From Litomosoides sigmodontis (Eukaryota; Nematoda; Chromadorea; Rhabditida; Onchocercidae): a stretch of DNA of 64,000 bases. The notes under the pieces were generated by a model that made no database searches, was not told the DNA's origin, and saw nothing but the letters and a program-made list of their open reading frames with translations. Shown here piece after piece: positions 23,201 through 34,510 of the stretch. Location: positions 4,671,865-4,735,864 of the forward strand of contig OY718806.1 of assembly GCA_963070105.1 (NCBI GenBank). The letters are read 5' to 3'. Each line of letters begins with the position of its first letter. Position 1 is the stretch's first letter. The position numbers and the translations under genes are program-made.

Positions 23201-24359
23201 AAGCCCCAAAAGAAGGTCAACTAAATAGAACTAGAGCATTGGAAACTTAGTGGAATAATGTTCAACTCACTTCGATTCTCAAGTTACACATAATTGGGCT
23301 CTTAAATTTTACCTCTCTGGTAGTGTCTATGTGTTAGAGACTTGCGTAGTTTAAGATGATCGCTGTGTGTCTGGAACTGCCGGAAGTTTTAAAAGGAAAT
23401 TATTATCAATAATAAATAAGCAACAGAAAGATATAACAAAGGGAAAAAAAGAGACGTTGGAGAAGCACTTGCTATTTTTAGCAGTAAACTTCAACAAAAT
23501 CAAATGTGATTTTTAATGTTATAAAGGCTGGATTGATTTTGAAAATAATCAGCTGTTAAATATGTTCTAGTAAATATCTCAGAGATGGGACTAAAGAAGA
23601 ATTTAGACTGAAGTGTCTGTTAAGTTGAAGTAATGAGATAAGAAATTGAAGTTCTGAATATTATAAATTGTTTAAGCATTTGAAATGAACAAGAATTTTA
23701 TTTTCAGGGACTTAAGTGAGAATCTGTTAACTGTGTTAACCGATGCACAATTGCAGGGGCCGAGATCAATGCGAAACTTACAACTTGACCGGAATTTTTT
23801 AACATGGTAACTTGAAACTAGTTCGTTTCCTCCTTCAAGCTTCAGCTTTACGTTGGAAGTATTAGGCAATTATTTCTTCAACTGTTTTCGTGACTACTGA
23901 GTTATTAATTACGCAGCTTAACTGCTTACCTATTTTTATGTCTGGTAATAATTCCTCTCCCTAGTTAGCTGCCCTAGCACGTGTATTGGAGTGGCACATA
24001 ATTTCTAACTTCAGTAAAGGCTGCTTCACCTTCTAAAAGATTCTGAAGTTAAAATTATTCTCTGTGTATTGTTAACTTCTGTTGATATTTCAATAGGTAG
24101 CCTTCTCCTTTTTTCTTGATAGCAGTTTGCAATTCAAAGAATTTGCCGTTCCCATTCTTTTTTAAAGTTTTATGATCGAAAAACTGAAATTAGGCGGAGA
24201 GTATAAATTCAAAATTGTACGAATGTACTGTTTACAGCCTAGATAGCAACGTGGTAGCAACGTGGACAGAAATCGAAATTTTAACATTGAATAGGAATAA
24301 TTTGAGTACGATGGGACAGCTTGGACCAATGCCCAGTCTTCGCGTTCTGTAAGTAAAAT

Positions 24360-24416
<57 letters not shown>

Positions 24417-27400
24417 GAACTTTTCTGCTTCCATAAATTTAACAGCGATATGATCTCACTTCATCTCTTTTATTTGAAACTGAATTAGAGATAAGTATCG
24501 CTTATTTGGAAAAGAAAAAGGAAGAACCGTCCAAAAAATCTAAGAATTAAAACTGGTCCTTTAGCTTAACAAATGCTATTTTATTGTTGAAAACAAAAGA
24601 ATATTAGCAATTTGAGGTTTGAATTTACATGAACTATTTTTAGGAGGCTGGCAGAAAATCCATGGCTTTGTGATTGTCGTTTGCGATGGATGAAAAAAAT
24701 CGTTTCCAATTCACATTTATTAGCTCGAAATACACGATGCAATCGGCCAGCACATTTACATTCTCGAACGCTGGAAAACATCGATGAAACGGTAGTTTCA
24801 GCAACATTTTCAAGTTTTTTAAAAGTTCTAGAAGAGTAGCAAAGTTGAAGGAATAGGAAAAAACAAGGAGTGGTATGGATAATGAAAGCGGGAACTTTAT
24901 GGAAGAAACCTGTGGGCAAAAATAAATCACCAGGAGCAATTAGCGATGGAGCGGTTTGGTTGTGGCGCAGTTCAGCTTTGATCTTGCAAAGTGATCATCA
25001 TTACTGCTATAAATTTCAATTGAAACGACATTTTCAGCTGGATTATCCCTAATCCAACTAAAAATGTTTTTCAACATAAAGATAAAATAAGAATAGTCGA
25101 TTGCAACCGCACTCTTGAGGTATTTAATTCGTTTGAAAAAGAAAATTGATGAAGAGCTACTTTTTTCTGTAAAATTAGCTAAAGTCAAAATTATAGTCTT
25201 TTCAAGCTATCATTTGACAAAAATATTAAATAAACTTATATACGTTTACGCAAAGAAATACTGAGCAAAATGATAATTGCGTGGACAGAATTTTTGCAAG
25301 GAAGTTTGAAATGAAGTTCGAATTTCAAGAACAGAAGTTGTGAGTAATCTGTTGATTTGTTCGATTTCAGTTAATGAAATGTTCTGGGATTGAAAAACGT
25401 GCAGCCAGTTCATGTCGTGATACTTCAGTGTGCCCGTCCGCATGCATGTGCACTAAAACGACAATTGATTGCCGGGACCGTGACTTAACACATATCCCAG
25501 CTAATTTACCTCCAACAACCACTGAGCTGTTAGTTTTCAGTATTTCAGTTTGCTGTAATTTTAATGAATAGCTTCTGGGCTAAAGAGCTAATTAATAAAA
25601 CAACAAATTCTAAAATTCCTTTTTTTGAAGATGTGGAAATGTACATTTGTTATCACTTTCCAATATGATCCATTCCACAACCAGAAATAGATTTTCTGAA
25701 AGCTCTTGATTTAAAAATTTTTCAAATTTTCAGAAGGCTTGAGCAAAATCAAATAACCTATGTGCCTCCTCGAGCATTCCATAACCTTCATCTACTCAAA
25801 CGACTGTAAGTTGGAAACAGTACAAAATAATGCAAAAAATTTTCACACAACTATACAGCAATGATGAAGTCGTTTCCGAAAGATTTAATTTTGGTAGTGA
25901 AAATTACCGATGAAGTTAAATTATTAAGTAAATTATACTATTGTTAAATTGGCATTATTAAGATTGTTATATTCAGTGATCTCAGCAAAAACAATATTGG
26001 AGAGATTGGTCCGCGAGCATTCGAAGGTTTAAAATCATTAAACTCCCTGTGAGTCCTTTTCAAATTAATTACTGCGTATTGGGAAAAAATATAAGTTAGA
26101 TTTCTGAATCCAATAGATTCAAAACACATTTGTCCGTCAAAATGTATCTTAAGCTAAAAATTGTAATTTCATGAAGGAACAAATAGCATCGCTGGGATGG
26201 TACACATTTCATGCCTTAAAAAATGATATGCTTACTGAAAATATTAATTCTTGCAAACTGCTAAGCCTTGAATTGGGCATCTTTTCGGCGGTTTTAGGGA
26301 TTTTCGGGATGAAAGATATCAGTTTTGCCCAAAAATGGGATAAAATAGAAATTTATTTGAAAAGTTAAATCGCTATGTGAAGTAAAGCCATGTTCTTTCT
26401 ATTTTTTCAGAGTTTTGTATGGAAATAGTATAAGTAATTTACCGTCGGAAGCGTTCCACGGCCTTATTAATCTTCAGTTGTTACTTCTGAATGCTAACAA
26501 ACTGCAGTGTCTTCGAAGCGATACTTTTGCAAGTCTGACAAGCCTAAACTTACTATCTTTATATGATAATCAAATTCATTCCATTGCTAATGGGACCTTT
26601 GATGGATTAACAAATTTGACGACACTTCATTTAGCCCGCAATCCAATTATTTGTGATTGCAATCTTGTTCGTTTTTTTTATCAATTCTTTCAACCACATT
26701 CACTTCAAAGATGAGAATTTAATCCCTCTGTTATTACAGCTATTGCATGTGCCAAATTTGCATGTGGCTTGGAGTTGTTTCGAGATTTTACTCGTTATGA
26801 ATTTAATTTCTCAGGAATGGCTTGCTCATTTACTTGCCAAGCGAGCTGTTGAAACTAGTAGTGCACGTTGCGATTCACCCAAACGAGTAGCTCATCGACG
26901 CATATCCACATTGCATCATTCGAAGTTTCGATGTAAAGGTAACAAGTATTAAATGGATGTATTTTTCAGAAAACCGAAAGACGCAAATTGCCACTGTCCT
27001 GTTGATTTCTTTCTGTATTGTTAATAAATTTTAAAGGGTCAGAAGCATATGTAACAGCCAACGCCGGCCACTGCATCATTGACTACCCATGCCCAGTTGG
27101 CTGCTCATGCCTGAATACGTACGTTGATTGCAGGTAATATGCTTTATCCTGATAGTCGAACATTCTTGACAATCGAAAAAACTGCACTTTTCATTCTCGT
27201 TACGTCAGTACACAATTTTTGTGCACAAAGTGAGCTTTTTCACACTGTATCTTTAATATGCCATTTGTTGCAGTAATCGAGGATGGACTGATTTCCCACG
27301 CAAACTACCTAGATATACCACCGAATTACGTATGTCCAACAATAAGATAGCTGCCGTTCGCCTTTCAACTAATCTTCATTTCGAAAATCTAACCACATTG

Positions 27401-30400
27401 TATTCATCTTCTATTTTTTTAAATTATATGTTAATTTTAAAGTTATTATCAAATGCTCATTTGACAGAATTGAAAAAATTAAATTTCCGGTTGTTGGATG
27501 GTAACGAAATCGAATTCATCGAGAGCAATTCGTTATCTGCATTGGGTAAACTACAACAGCTGTAGGATTTTATCAACTAATTCATTTAGTTAACTAGAAC
27601 TGATCAATACACCAGTAAATCAGTTATTCAATTCATTGATTTATTTGATTATCCCCTTTCTAACCGGAACAAGTCCTGACTTCCCTGATGTTAGAAGCTT
27701 CATCATCTGTTGCTGTAAGTATAAATGAACAATCGTAAAGTGTCTATTACAACATAGTGAAATGTGAGTTACAACTTACTATTAAAAGCATTTTATTTAC
27801 TTTTATCCACCTACTGATTTCTATTTGTCCGCTTGCACTGATGGATGATGCTGATATCGGCTTTTCCAGTGACTTGAGTCGCAACAAATTACGACATTTC
27901 TCGACTGATGCATTTGGAAATGGAAATTTGCAAGCTATCAAACTGTAAGTTTTTGTAAATGATCAAGACGGTCCTGTTATATTGCAGCTACGAGCACTTA
28001 CATATCTCAGCTTCTACTGGTATGCAATTGCTCCCCGCCGGACAGTACTTGTAGGCTAGAATTATCGAATTAGCAAATTAGCCTTCTTTTCTTCTTTTGC
28101 TCCTGCTCGTTGCTCGCAATAATTTCGGTACTTTCAAAAGTAGGACGTTTAGAAGAGGCTAGTAATTTTGAATGTCAAAATATGTTTTCATACCTACCTG
28201 CCCGCCTACCTCTTGACTAAAATATCTATCTATACAAACTTCCTGATTCGTTCAACAGCTTCATAGTTTTCAGCTTATCTGAATATCTAACGTGTTAAAT
28301 AGTAAGTTAGCCTTTCTTATTAAGTGATAAGTTGTTCAAAGCAACTCTTTGTGATACCCTTGACTGTCTTTTCCCTGATGATTGGAAATACATTACCTCT
28401 TGTGCTTGTGAAAACCTTCTTGTGAAAACCGTTTGGTTAGCTGCAATTAGTGCTTTATTCAATTCAAATAACTCATTTTTATTTCAACACTTTTTCAATC
28501 AGTAACTTCCAGCCTTTTCATTTATTTGAAGCTATTTTTTTCATCTGATAAGTTACGGATATTAAAACTGGGTGTTTCAGGAATTTAAGTTACAATCAGA
28601 TCAAGTGCTTATCAACTGACTTGCTCGCGCAGCTAGCGACACTAAAATCTGTGTATAATTTCGAAATTCGTTTACTAATATTGTTACTTTTCATATTTAA
28701 ACTCTTTATTCGATAGCATTTGAAATTGCAAGCAAGCTGTTTCGCGGAATTTGAGAAAAACGGCTTAGTCTGTAATAAACGTGGGAAAAAAGAAAACGCA
28801 GTTATTTTGCAGATGGTTAGACGGGAACCATTTCATCTGCTATTGTCATACTGCTGATTTTGTCCATCAGCTGCGAAGGAATGAATCCCGATTGCTGAAT
28901 TCCGCCATTTGCCACGAACCGATACAACTGCGGGGCCGCACTATAGCCTCTCTCAAAAAAGACGAACTGTTCTGCACCGGTAATTTAAGCATACCTTTAA
29001 CCATCAAGTAGAATTTCTAATTGGTACAGAAATGAAATTCTCTTCAGCAATGGAATAGTTGTAGCTTAGTGTTGTAAAATTACGTGTATTGAAATGAAAG
29101 AAGATGGAAAATCTTCCCACAGCGAAGCAACATTTTGAGAAACTACGGAAAATATTTGTGCGGAAGAAGATGGTAATTATTGCCCAACTGGTTGCGTGTG
29201 TCATGAAACGGTCGTGCGCTGTTCGAACAAGAACCTTAAGAAATTTCCGACTGGTATACCTGCTGAAACCACTGAGTTATTCCTGGACTCAAACGATATT
29301 GTCCACATTCCTCCTGAACTGAATAAGCTAAAGCATCTTGTCAAATTGTAAGTTATCGATCGCTTTAGTTTAATTTCACTTTTCCCCTCGGTAATCATCG
29401 TATGACGGGGAATACATGAAGTCGGTGGACGTTTGACAATGTGAAAGCCCTTAGTAATAAAAAAGTGTTTAATATGAAAACGCAAACGCTCGTGATTGGT
29501 CAGTCACAACGTGTTGTTCGCCCTTTAATTCATAAATGGAAGTTTGCAGAGATTTAAGTCATAACCGAATTGTTACAATCGACAATGAAGCATTCGCGAA
29601 TTTGACTAAGTTGTCAACGTTGATAATTAGTTATAATAAGCTTCAATGCCTGGAAGAAGAGGCGTTCGTGCACTTGACAAGTTTACGCATTCTCTCATTG
29701 CATGGAAATGATATTTCAGTCTTGCCAGAGTCAGCTTTTGCCAACCTCCATAACATTACGCACATGTAAGACAATTCAAATTTTTTCCTAAAATCTGCTT
29801 CATGCCGCATTTTTATATAAGCTGTAAGATTGAAATTCTGTTTCTTTCAAGCATGTTGAAAGTTATAGAGCTCTCGGAAGCAATTCACTGTATTGCGATT
29901 GTCGCATCACGTGGTTTAGTCGATGGATCAAAAGCCGTTTCATTGAAGCTGGAATTGCTCGCTGTGAACTTCCCTTAAATCTACGAAATCAGTTGCTCCT
30001 ATCGGCCAATGAATTACAGTTCAAGTAATTAATAGCTACATTTATGAAGTACTTCCCTTTTATCCAACTCAAAGGCAATTCTAATCCACACTAAGTTTTT
30101 ATCCTTCAACTTTTTATAGATGCGTTGAAAAAGTGCCGAAAAATGTGTTAGTTAAATGTGATGGATGTGTTGATGATCCATGCAGAAATGGCGGTACATG
30201 TCAGAGGATGAGCGGAAAGACATTTTCGTGTAAATGCGCAGCCAGATATCATGGAAAATACTGTGAAAATAAAATCGATGCGTGTTATGGTGAGCCATGT
30301 TTAAACAACGCCACTTGCAAGGTAATGATACCTACACTTATGCAATATTTTTCAAAACTTTGCGGGTGCATTTCTGAGCTCTTAGCTTGTTTTAACCTTC

Positions 30401-33400
30401 TTCCTTCTCCAGTCACAATTTTAGAGAGGGGGAGAGCGCATTCTGTTTGCTAGATTTTTTTTCAAGTAACTTTTCATGTCGTAATTTTGTAATTTAAAGA
30501 TACTTCAAGATGGACGTTTTAAATGTCATTGTGCGAAGGGTTTCGAAGGTGACCGTTGCGAAAAAAATATCGATGACTGTGTAAATAACAAATGTCAGAA
30601 TGGAGCGACTTGTATCGATTTGGTTAGCTTACTTTTTGCATTGAGTTGCTTCAAGTAATGGAAAAGTATTATTTGATCTGAAAATGAGTTCCGTTCAGGT
30701 CACTCTAATGGCACTTCTCCGCATGTGGAAATTTGTACCTACTTAAGTTGATGAAATTTAGATTAATTCTTATGAGTGCAAATGCCGATCCACTTATATT
30801 GGCCGTTTTTGTGAGGAAAAAGTGGAATTTTGTTCCAGTAAAATGAATCCATGCTCAAACGGAGGGGTGTGCGTACAACAAGCTTTTTCTTACAGGTAAC
30901 TCGTTAATTTCTGAAATCCTGTAATTTGAAAATTTTTCTACCTTGTGAGGCGACGCCATTTAGCACAGCGAGAAATCTTAAGCAACAAGCTTCCTAACCC
31001 GATGAATAGTTGGATTAAACGGAATGATACGGTTGTCAATATGATATTGTTTTCAGATGATTATTTATTTAGGTAAAACATATGCATTAAGTTACATATG
31101 TGACAAGGATTGGTTACGTTATTGCTGGAAAAAATGTTGGCAGCCATGACTAACAGCCCTTTTTCAACACCTGTATTAAAAACTTGGATAAATATTCTAA
31201 AAAACTTTTAGATGTAATTGCCTGCCAGGTTTCACTGGCACCAACTGTACGATAAATATAGATGATTGTGAGAATAACCTATGCAAAAATGATGCAGTTT
31301 GTGTGGTTGGTCTTTTGATTTCCTCTAGACCATACACTTTTCACATTTCTACTGGCATTTCAATGTACCAGTTTGTTAAGTTGAAATACCAGAACGATGT
31401 GAACAGCAAAAAGCTTGCACTGCAAAATCTTCCAGGACGGTGTAGAGTCGTACAAATGTGAGTGTGTTGACGGTTATACAGGACAGTTTTGCGAACTGTC
31501 ACCGATATCGAATGATCACTATCTGAACACATCACCATGTCATGCGCATTCATGTGAACATGTGGGCTTTTTCTCTCCATCTTACTGAACTTCTGCTGCG
31601 TGTTTTTTGAATGTGCAAATAAGAGTTGTATGATAAAGATGAGGTTAAGCTTAAGTTATTTCAGGGTGCGTGTCATGCATTGGGAAGTGACGTGTTTTGT
31701 AAGTGTGCTGAAGGATACACCGGTAAACGATGTGAGCAACTGAGAGCTGCAGGATACGTTGAGGATGAAGCGTTCATCGCATTGGAGCCCTTCACCGCTT
31801 CACCGAATGGAAATCTAACGTTCACACTGATTACTACTGCTAGGTTACTACTCCGATGATTGTGAACAGTTCGTTGCGGAGATTGCTCAACGACGGTTTC
31901 ATTTCAGCACAGGAGTGATCGTATATTACGGTGATGACGCACATCTGTCAGTGGAATTGTACGACGGACGTCTGAAGATTTCATTCTGTGCGGGCAATTT
32001 CCCTGCATCTCATATGTATAGCTATGTGACGGGTATTTTTTCAGCACCCACGTTTATTTTAGCAATTATATTTTTCAAGGATGATATTGAAATAGATAAA
32101 ATGACCGAATCGTTACAAATCAATCATGGTTTAATTTCAACTGAAGTATGAAAATATGATCTGGTTATTGTTTAGTGCATGATGGGCGTCCACATCGGAT
32201 AGAAATTTACATAAGAGGGGTAATGCTAACATTGAAAATTGACAATTACGAATCACAAAGTGTTATCAACAGCGGTCCGAAAGAAGCATTCATATTAGCA
32301 AGAAAGAATTTCTTGTACATTGGTGGCATTCCAACCGCTCTTGCCGTTAAAGCAGTCGCGGCATTTCATTTAAAGCAACCGCAAAGCTTTAAAGGTTGAT
32401 TATTTCAATTGCGATTCTAAGAAATCTCTTTTTTTTTGACGTCACACATTTTCACATGTTTCAGGACGCCATCAGAAGTAATGAAGAGCTTTTCATTGCA
32501 TGTAACTATACGTCTAGGTGGAAATCTTCTATCGCGGCATATAAAAGTTTTTCAGTGGTTTGGTTGTTCTACGAAATCTGTCGATACAGCTCAGCTAACT
32601 TTCTAGCTCTGTGAAATACAACAGCACAAACTGCACTGATTGTTAATTGTTTAGAAACAATTCATGTTATACCTAAAAGACTATATAAAACTTCAATTCC
32701 CTCTGCACAGCGTTCCACAAAAATTTTCCGTATTTTTCACGGTAAAATTATCCGACCTCTCGGATTTCATCCTCTCACTAGCACATCGATAATACTGAGA
32801 TTAACTAAATTAGCAAAGCGACCATTGAAAACTTTTTCATTTTATTTTTGTGCTTCTTTGCCAAGCAAATCATGCAAGAGATTACTTAATCAACGAAAGC
32901 AAACTGAAGCAAGCGATCAACAAATACCATTTTATTTTTGAACCTGTGAAGGTTGAACGTTATAGAATGGTACCTCAAAGTGGAGTTTCAGGTTGCATCT
33001 CAGACTTTTATGTCAATGATGTAATGGTTGATTTTGAAAAAGCGGAGCAGAAGGAGAGGATCTTGAACGGATGTTCTAGAAGCGTGAATCTATGCAGTGG
33101 TGTGCAGTGCTACAGCGGTACGTGCAAAATGAATTCCTCACTATCCAGTGGTTACACATGTCATTGTCCTCCTGGTTACAGCGGAACACATTGTCAACGA
33201 CGTAAGAAGCCATTTCATTTATATTGTCAGATTTTGCTTTATAAATTTAGATTTATTTCATAGGATCATGCTTTTTGTAATATAATTTTCTCACATAAAA
33301 AATTAATTTTCAAATTCCAGGTGAAATTTTTTGTGCCAAAGAGAAATTTCGCCATCATTACGTGGATGGTGGCTGCCGTTCGGTGGAACAAATTAAAAAT

Positions 33401-33571
33401 GGTCGATGCTATGGATGGTGTGGTAGCGACAGTAAACAGTGTTGCACAGTTGTGAAAAGTAAAAGACGAAGGTTGAAAATGCATTGCGGGGACGGTAGTA
33501 CTACTTCACGGATTGTTCGTATTGTACGAAAATGTCAGTGTACTGCGGAAGCGGCATGTCATGCTGCGTAG
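20201..33571 (+). CDS. slt-1: Slit axon-guidance ligand (SLT-1)
   Basis: Thirty exon blocks with consistent phase, 1454 codons: 20201-20367, 20484-20555, 20684-20755, 20951-21022, 23708-23806, 24238-24348, 24644-24791, 25371-25528, 25734-25805, 25977-26048, 26411-26666, 26815-26938, 27037-27133, 27274-27561, 27870-27944, 28581-28652, 28813-28979, 29140-29347, 29550-29765, 29869-30024, 30120-30321, 30500-30622, 30762-30895, 31212-31305, 31436-31561, 31665-31843, 31908-32032, 32176-32394, 32992-33201 and 33321-33571. A signal peptide ([15 protein letters not shown]) precedes four LRR domains with Cys-rich caps (about 22-247, 248-474, 475-707, 708-900). Six EGF repeats (901-1150), a laminin G domain, a seventh EGF and a C-terminal cystine knot (1372-1454) follow. 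This is the Slit architecture; the protein is secreted and signals through Robo. Many LRRs occupy exactly one 72-nt phase-2 exon. An in-frame ATG is absent upstream, so the start is 20201. Block 27274-27561 contains an odd 87-nt segment. Confidence 0.97.
22064..22093. repeat. Perfect 13-bp hairpin in slt-1 intron 4
   Basis: The left arm AAATATAACTCAG (22064-22076) and right arm CTGAGTTATATTT (22081-22093) are exact reverse complements around a 4-nt loop. The hairpin lies inside the 2.7-kb fourth intron of slt-1, which otherwise holds no recognised feature beyond a CT-rich run at 22341-22378. Confidence 0.85.
24364..24411. repeat. (AT)n microsatellite in slt-1 intron
   Basis: About 24 AT units, starting a few bases after the donor that follows the LRR exon 24238-24348. 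A simple repeat. Confidence 0.95.
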
Positions 33572-34013
33572 TTATTTGTTTACTTAATCCCTTAATATAG
33601 ATTATCTGGTGTTTAGTGCTTTAATGTTGACAGTGCTACGTCGTCGCAGGCAAGCTTCAACTTAGAATCCGCGGCTTCCGCTACAAATGTTCATCGTGTT
33701 CTTGGTGATCCGTCCAATATAGTACTCAAAATATAGTGAAACTGCTGGTGCAATATTTGACGCTAAGTATCACTTCAGCGCACTCTAATCATAGAAGCTA
33801 CACTGGATCAGTGTCCTTAAAAGAGATTGATTACAATTAATTTGATAGATTCAGGCAGTGAAGTGCATAAAATTTAAAACAAATGTTGCGTCACATATCT
33901 CTTTTCGTCTTCGGCGGAAATTTCTACGAATAATTCGATTGAACTTAAACTTTATCAAAGTGGAAGAATACTTCACACTTTTGCAACGCGACACAATTCT
34001 GGAGCAGTGCTTT

Positions 34014-34055
34014 ATGTTAGCTAACTCGAACTGAAAAGTTTGAGTTAGCTAACAT
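34014..34055. repeat. 19-bp near-perfect hairpin with GAAA tetraloop
   Basis: Arms 34014-34032 (starts ATGTTAGCTAACTCG) and 34037-34055 are reverse complements with a single mismatch that could pair as G-U. They enclose GAAA, a stable GNRA-type loop. The hairpin lies in the gap between the 3' end of slt-1 and the minus-strand stop at 34066. It could be a 3'-end processing structure, a small RNA precursor or the core of a short mobile element. Confidence 0.85.
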
Positions 34056-34065
34056 CTATAATTAT

Positions 34066-34352
34066 TTACCAAAATAAATGCTCCACTTCACTCCAGGTAA
34101 GCTTAGGAAGGTAGTTCTGATTATTCTCTTCTTCTTGATCGTAATCTTGATAGTGCGATAAAAGAGAAGATATTAGTGCGCTTGGCGACTTTTCGTTTAG
34201 CACAGATGCAACCGTTTCGACTACAACTAGGTATTTCCCCAGCATATTCGCTGATTCAAGTGAATTGATTGCATCACTTGAATGTGCATTGATACAGAAT
34301 ACATGAACACTCTGTTTTCCTTGTACCATCAAACATGAGGGAACAACAGCAG
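34066..34352 (-). CDS. Candidate terminal exon of unassigned or alternative transcript
   Basis: A minus-strand segment begins after an AATTAG acceptor and stays open for 95 codons in phase 1, ending TAA at 34068-34066. It encodes a mildly hydrophobic start (AAVVPSCLMVQG), a mixed middle and an acidic Asp/Glu/Asn-rich stretch before LPKLTWSEVEHLFW. No family is recognised. It could be an alternative last exon of the gene to its right. Joining would need a phase-1 donor, for example the GT at 34698 within the 34715-34665 exon. It could also be the end of a separate gene. Confidence 0.4.
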
Positions 34353-34510
34353 CTAATTATTTTAAAAAGCGATGACAAATCATACAAAGTACAAAGCTAC
34401 GAACCGATGATATCACGTAGTGTTGAAAGAAAAACCCAATAGCATACTGAAAAAATCTAAACTTTCCCAGTCCATTTTATTGAAGTAATTTGAAAAAATC
34501 TGGTTTCCCT

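Noticed and set aside
31341..31580. Minus-strand open frame of 79 codons
   Set aside because: Antisense to the slt-1 EGF exon at 31436-31561.
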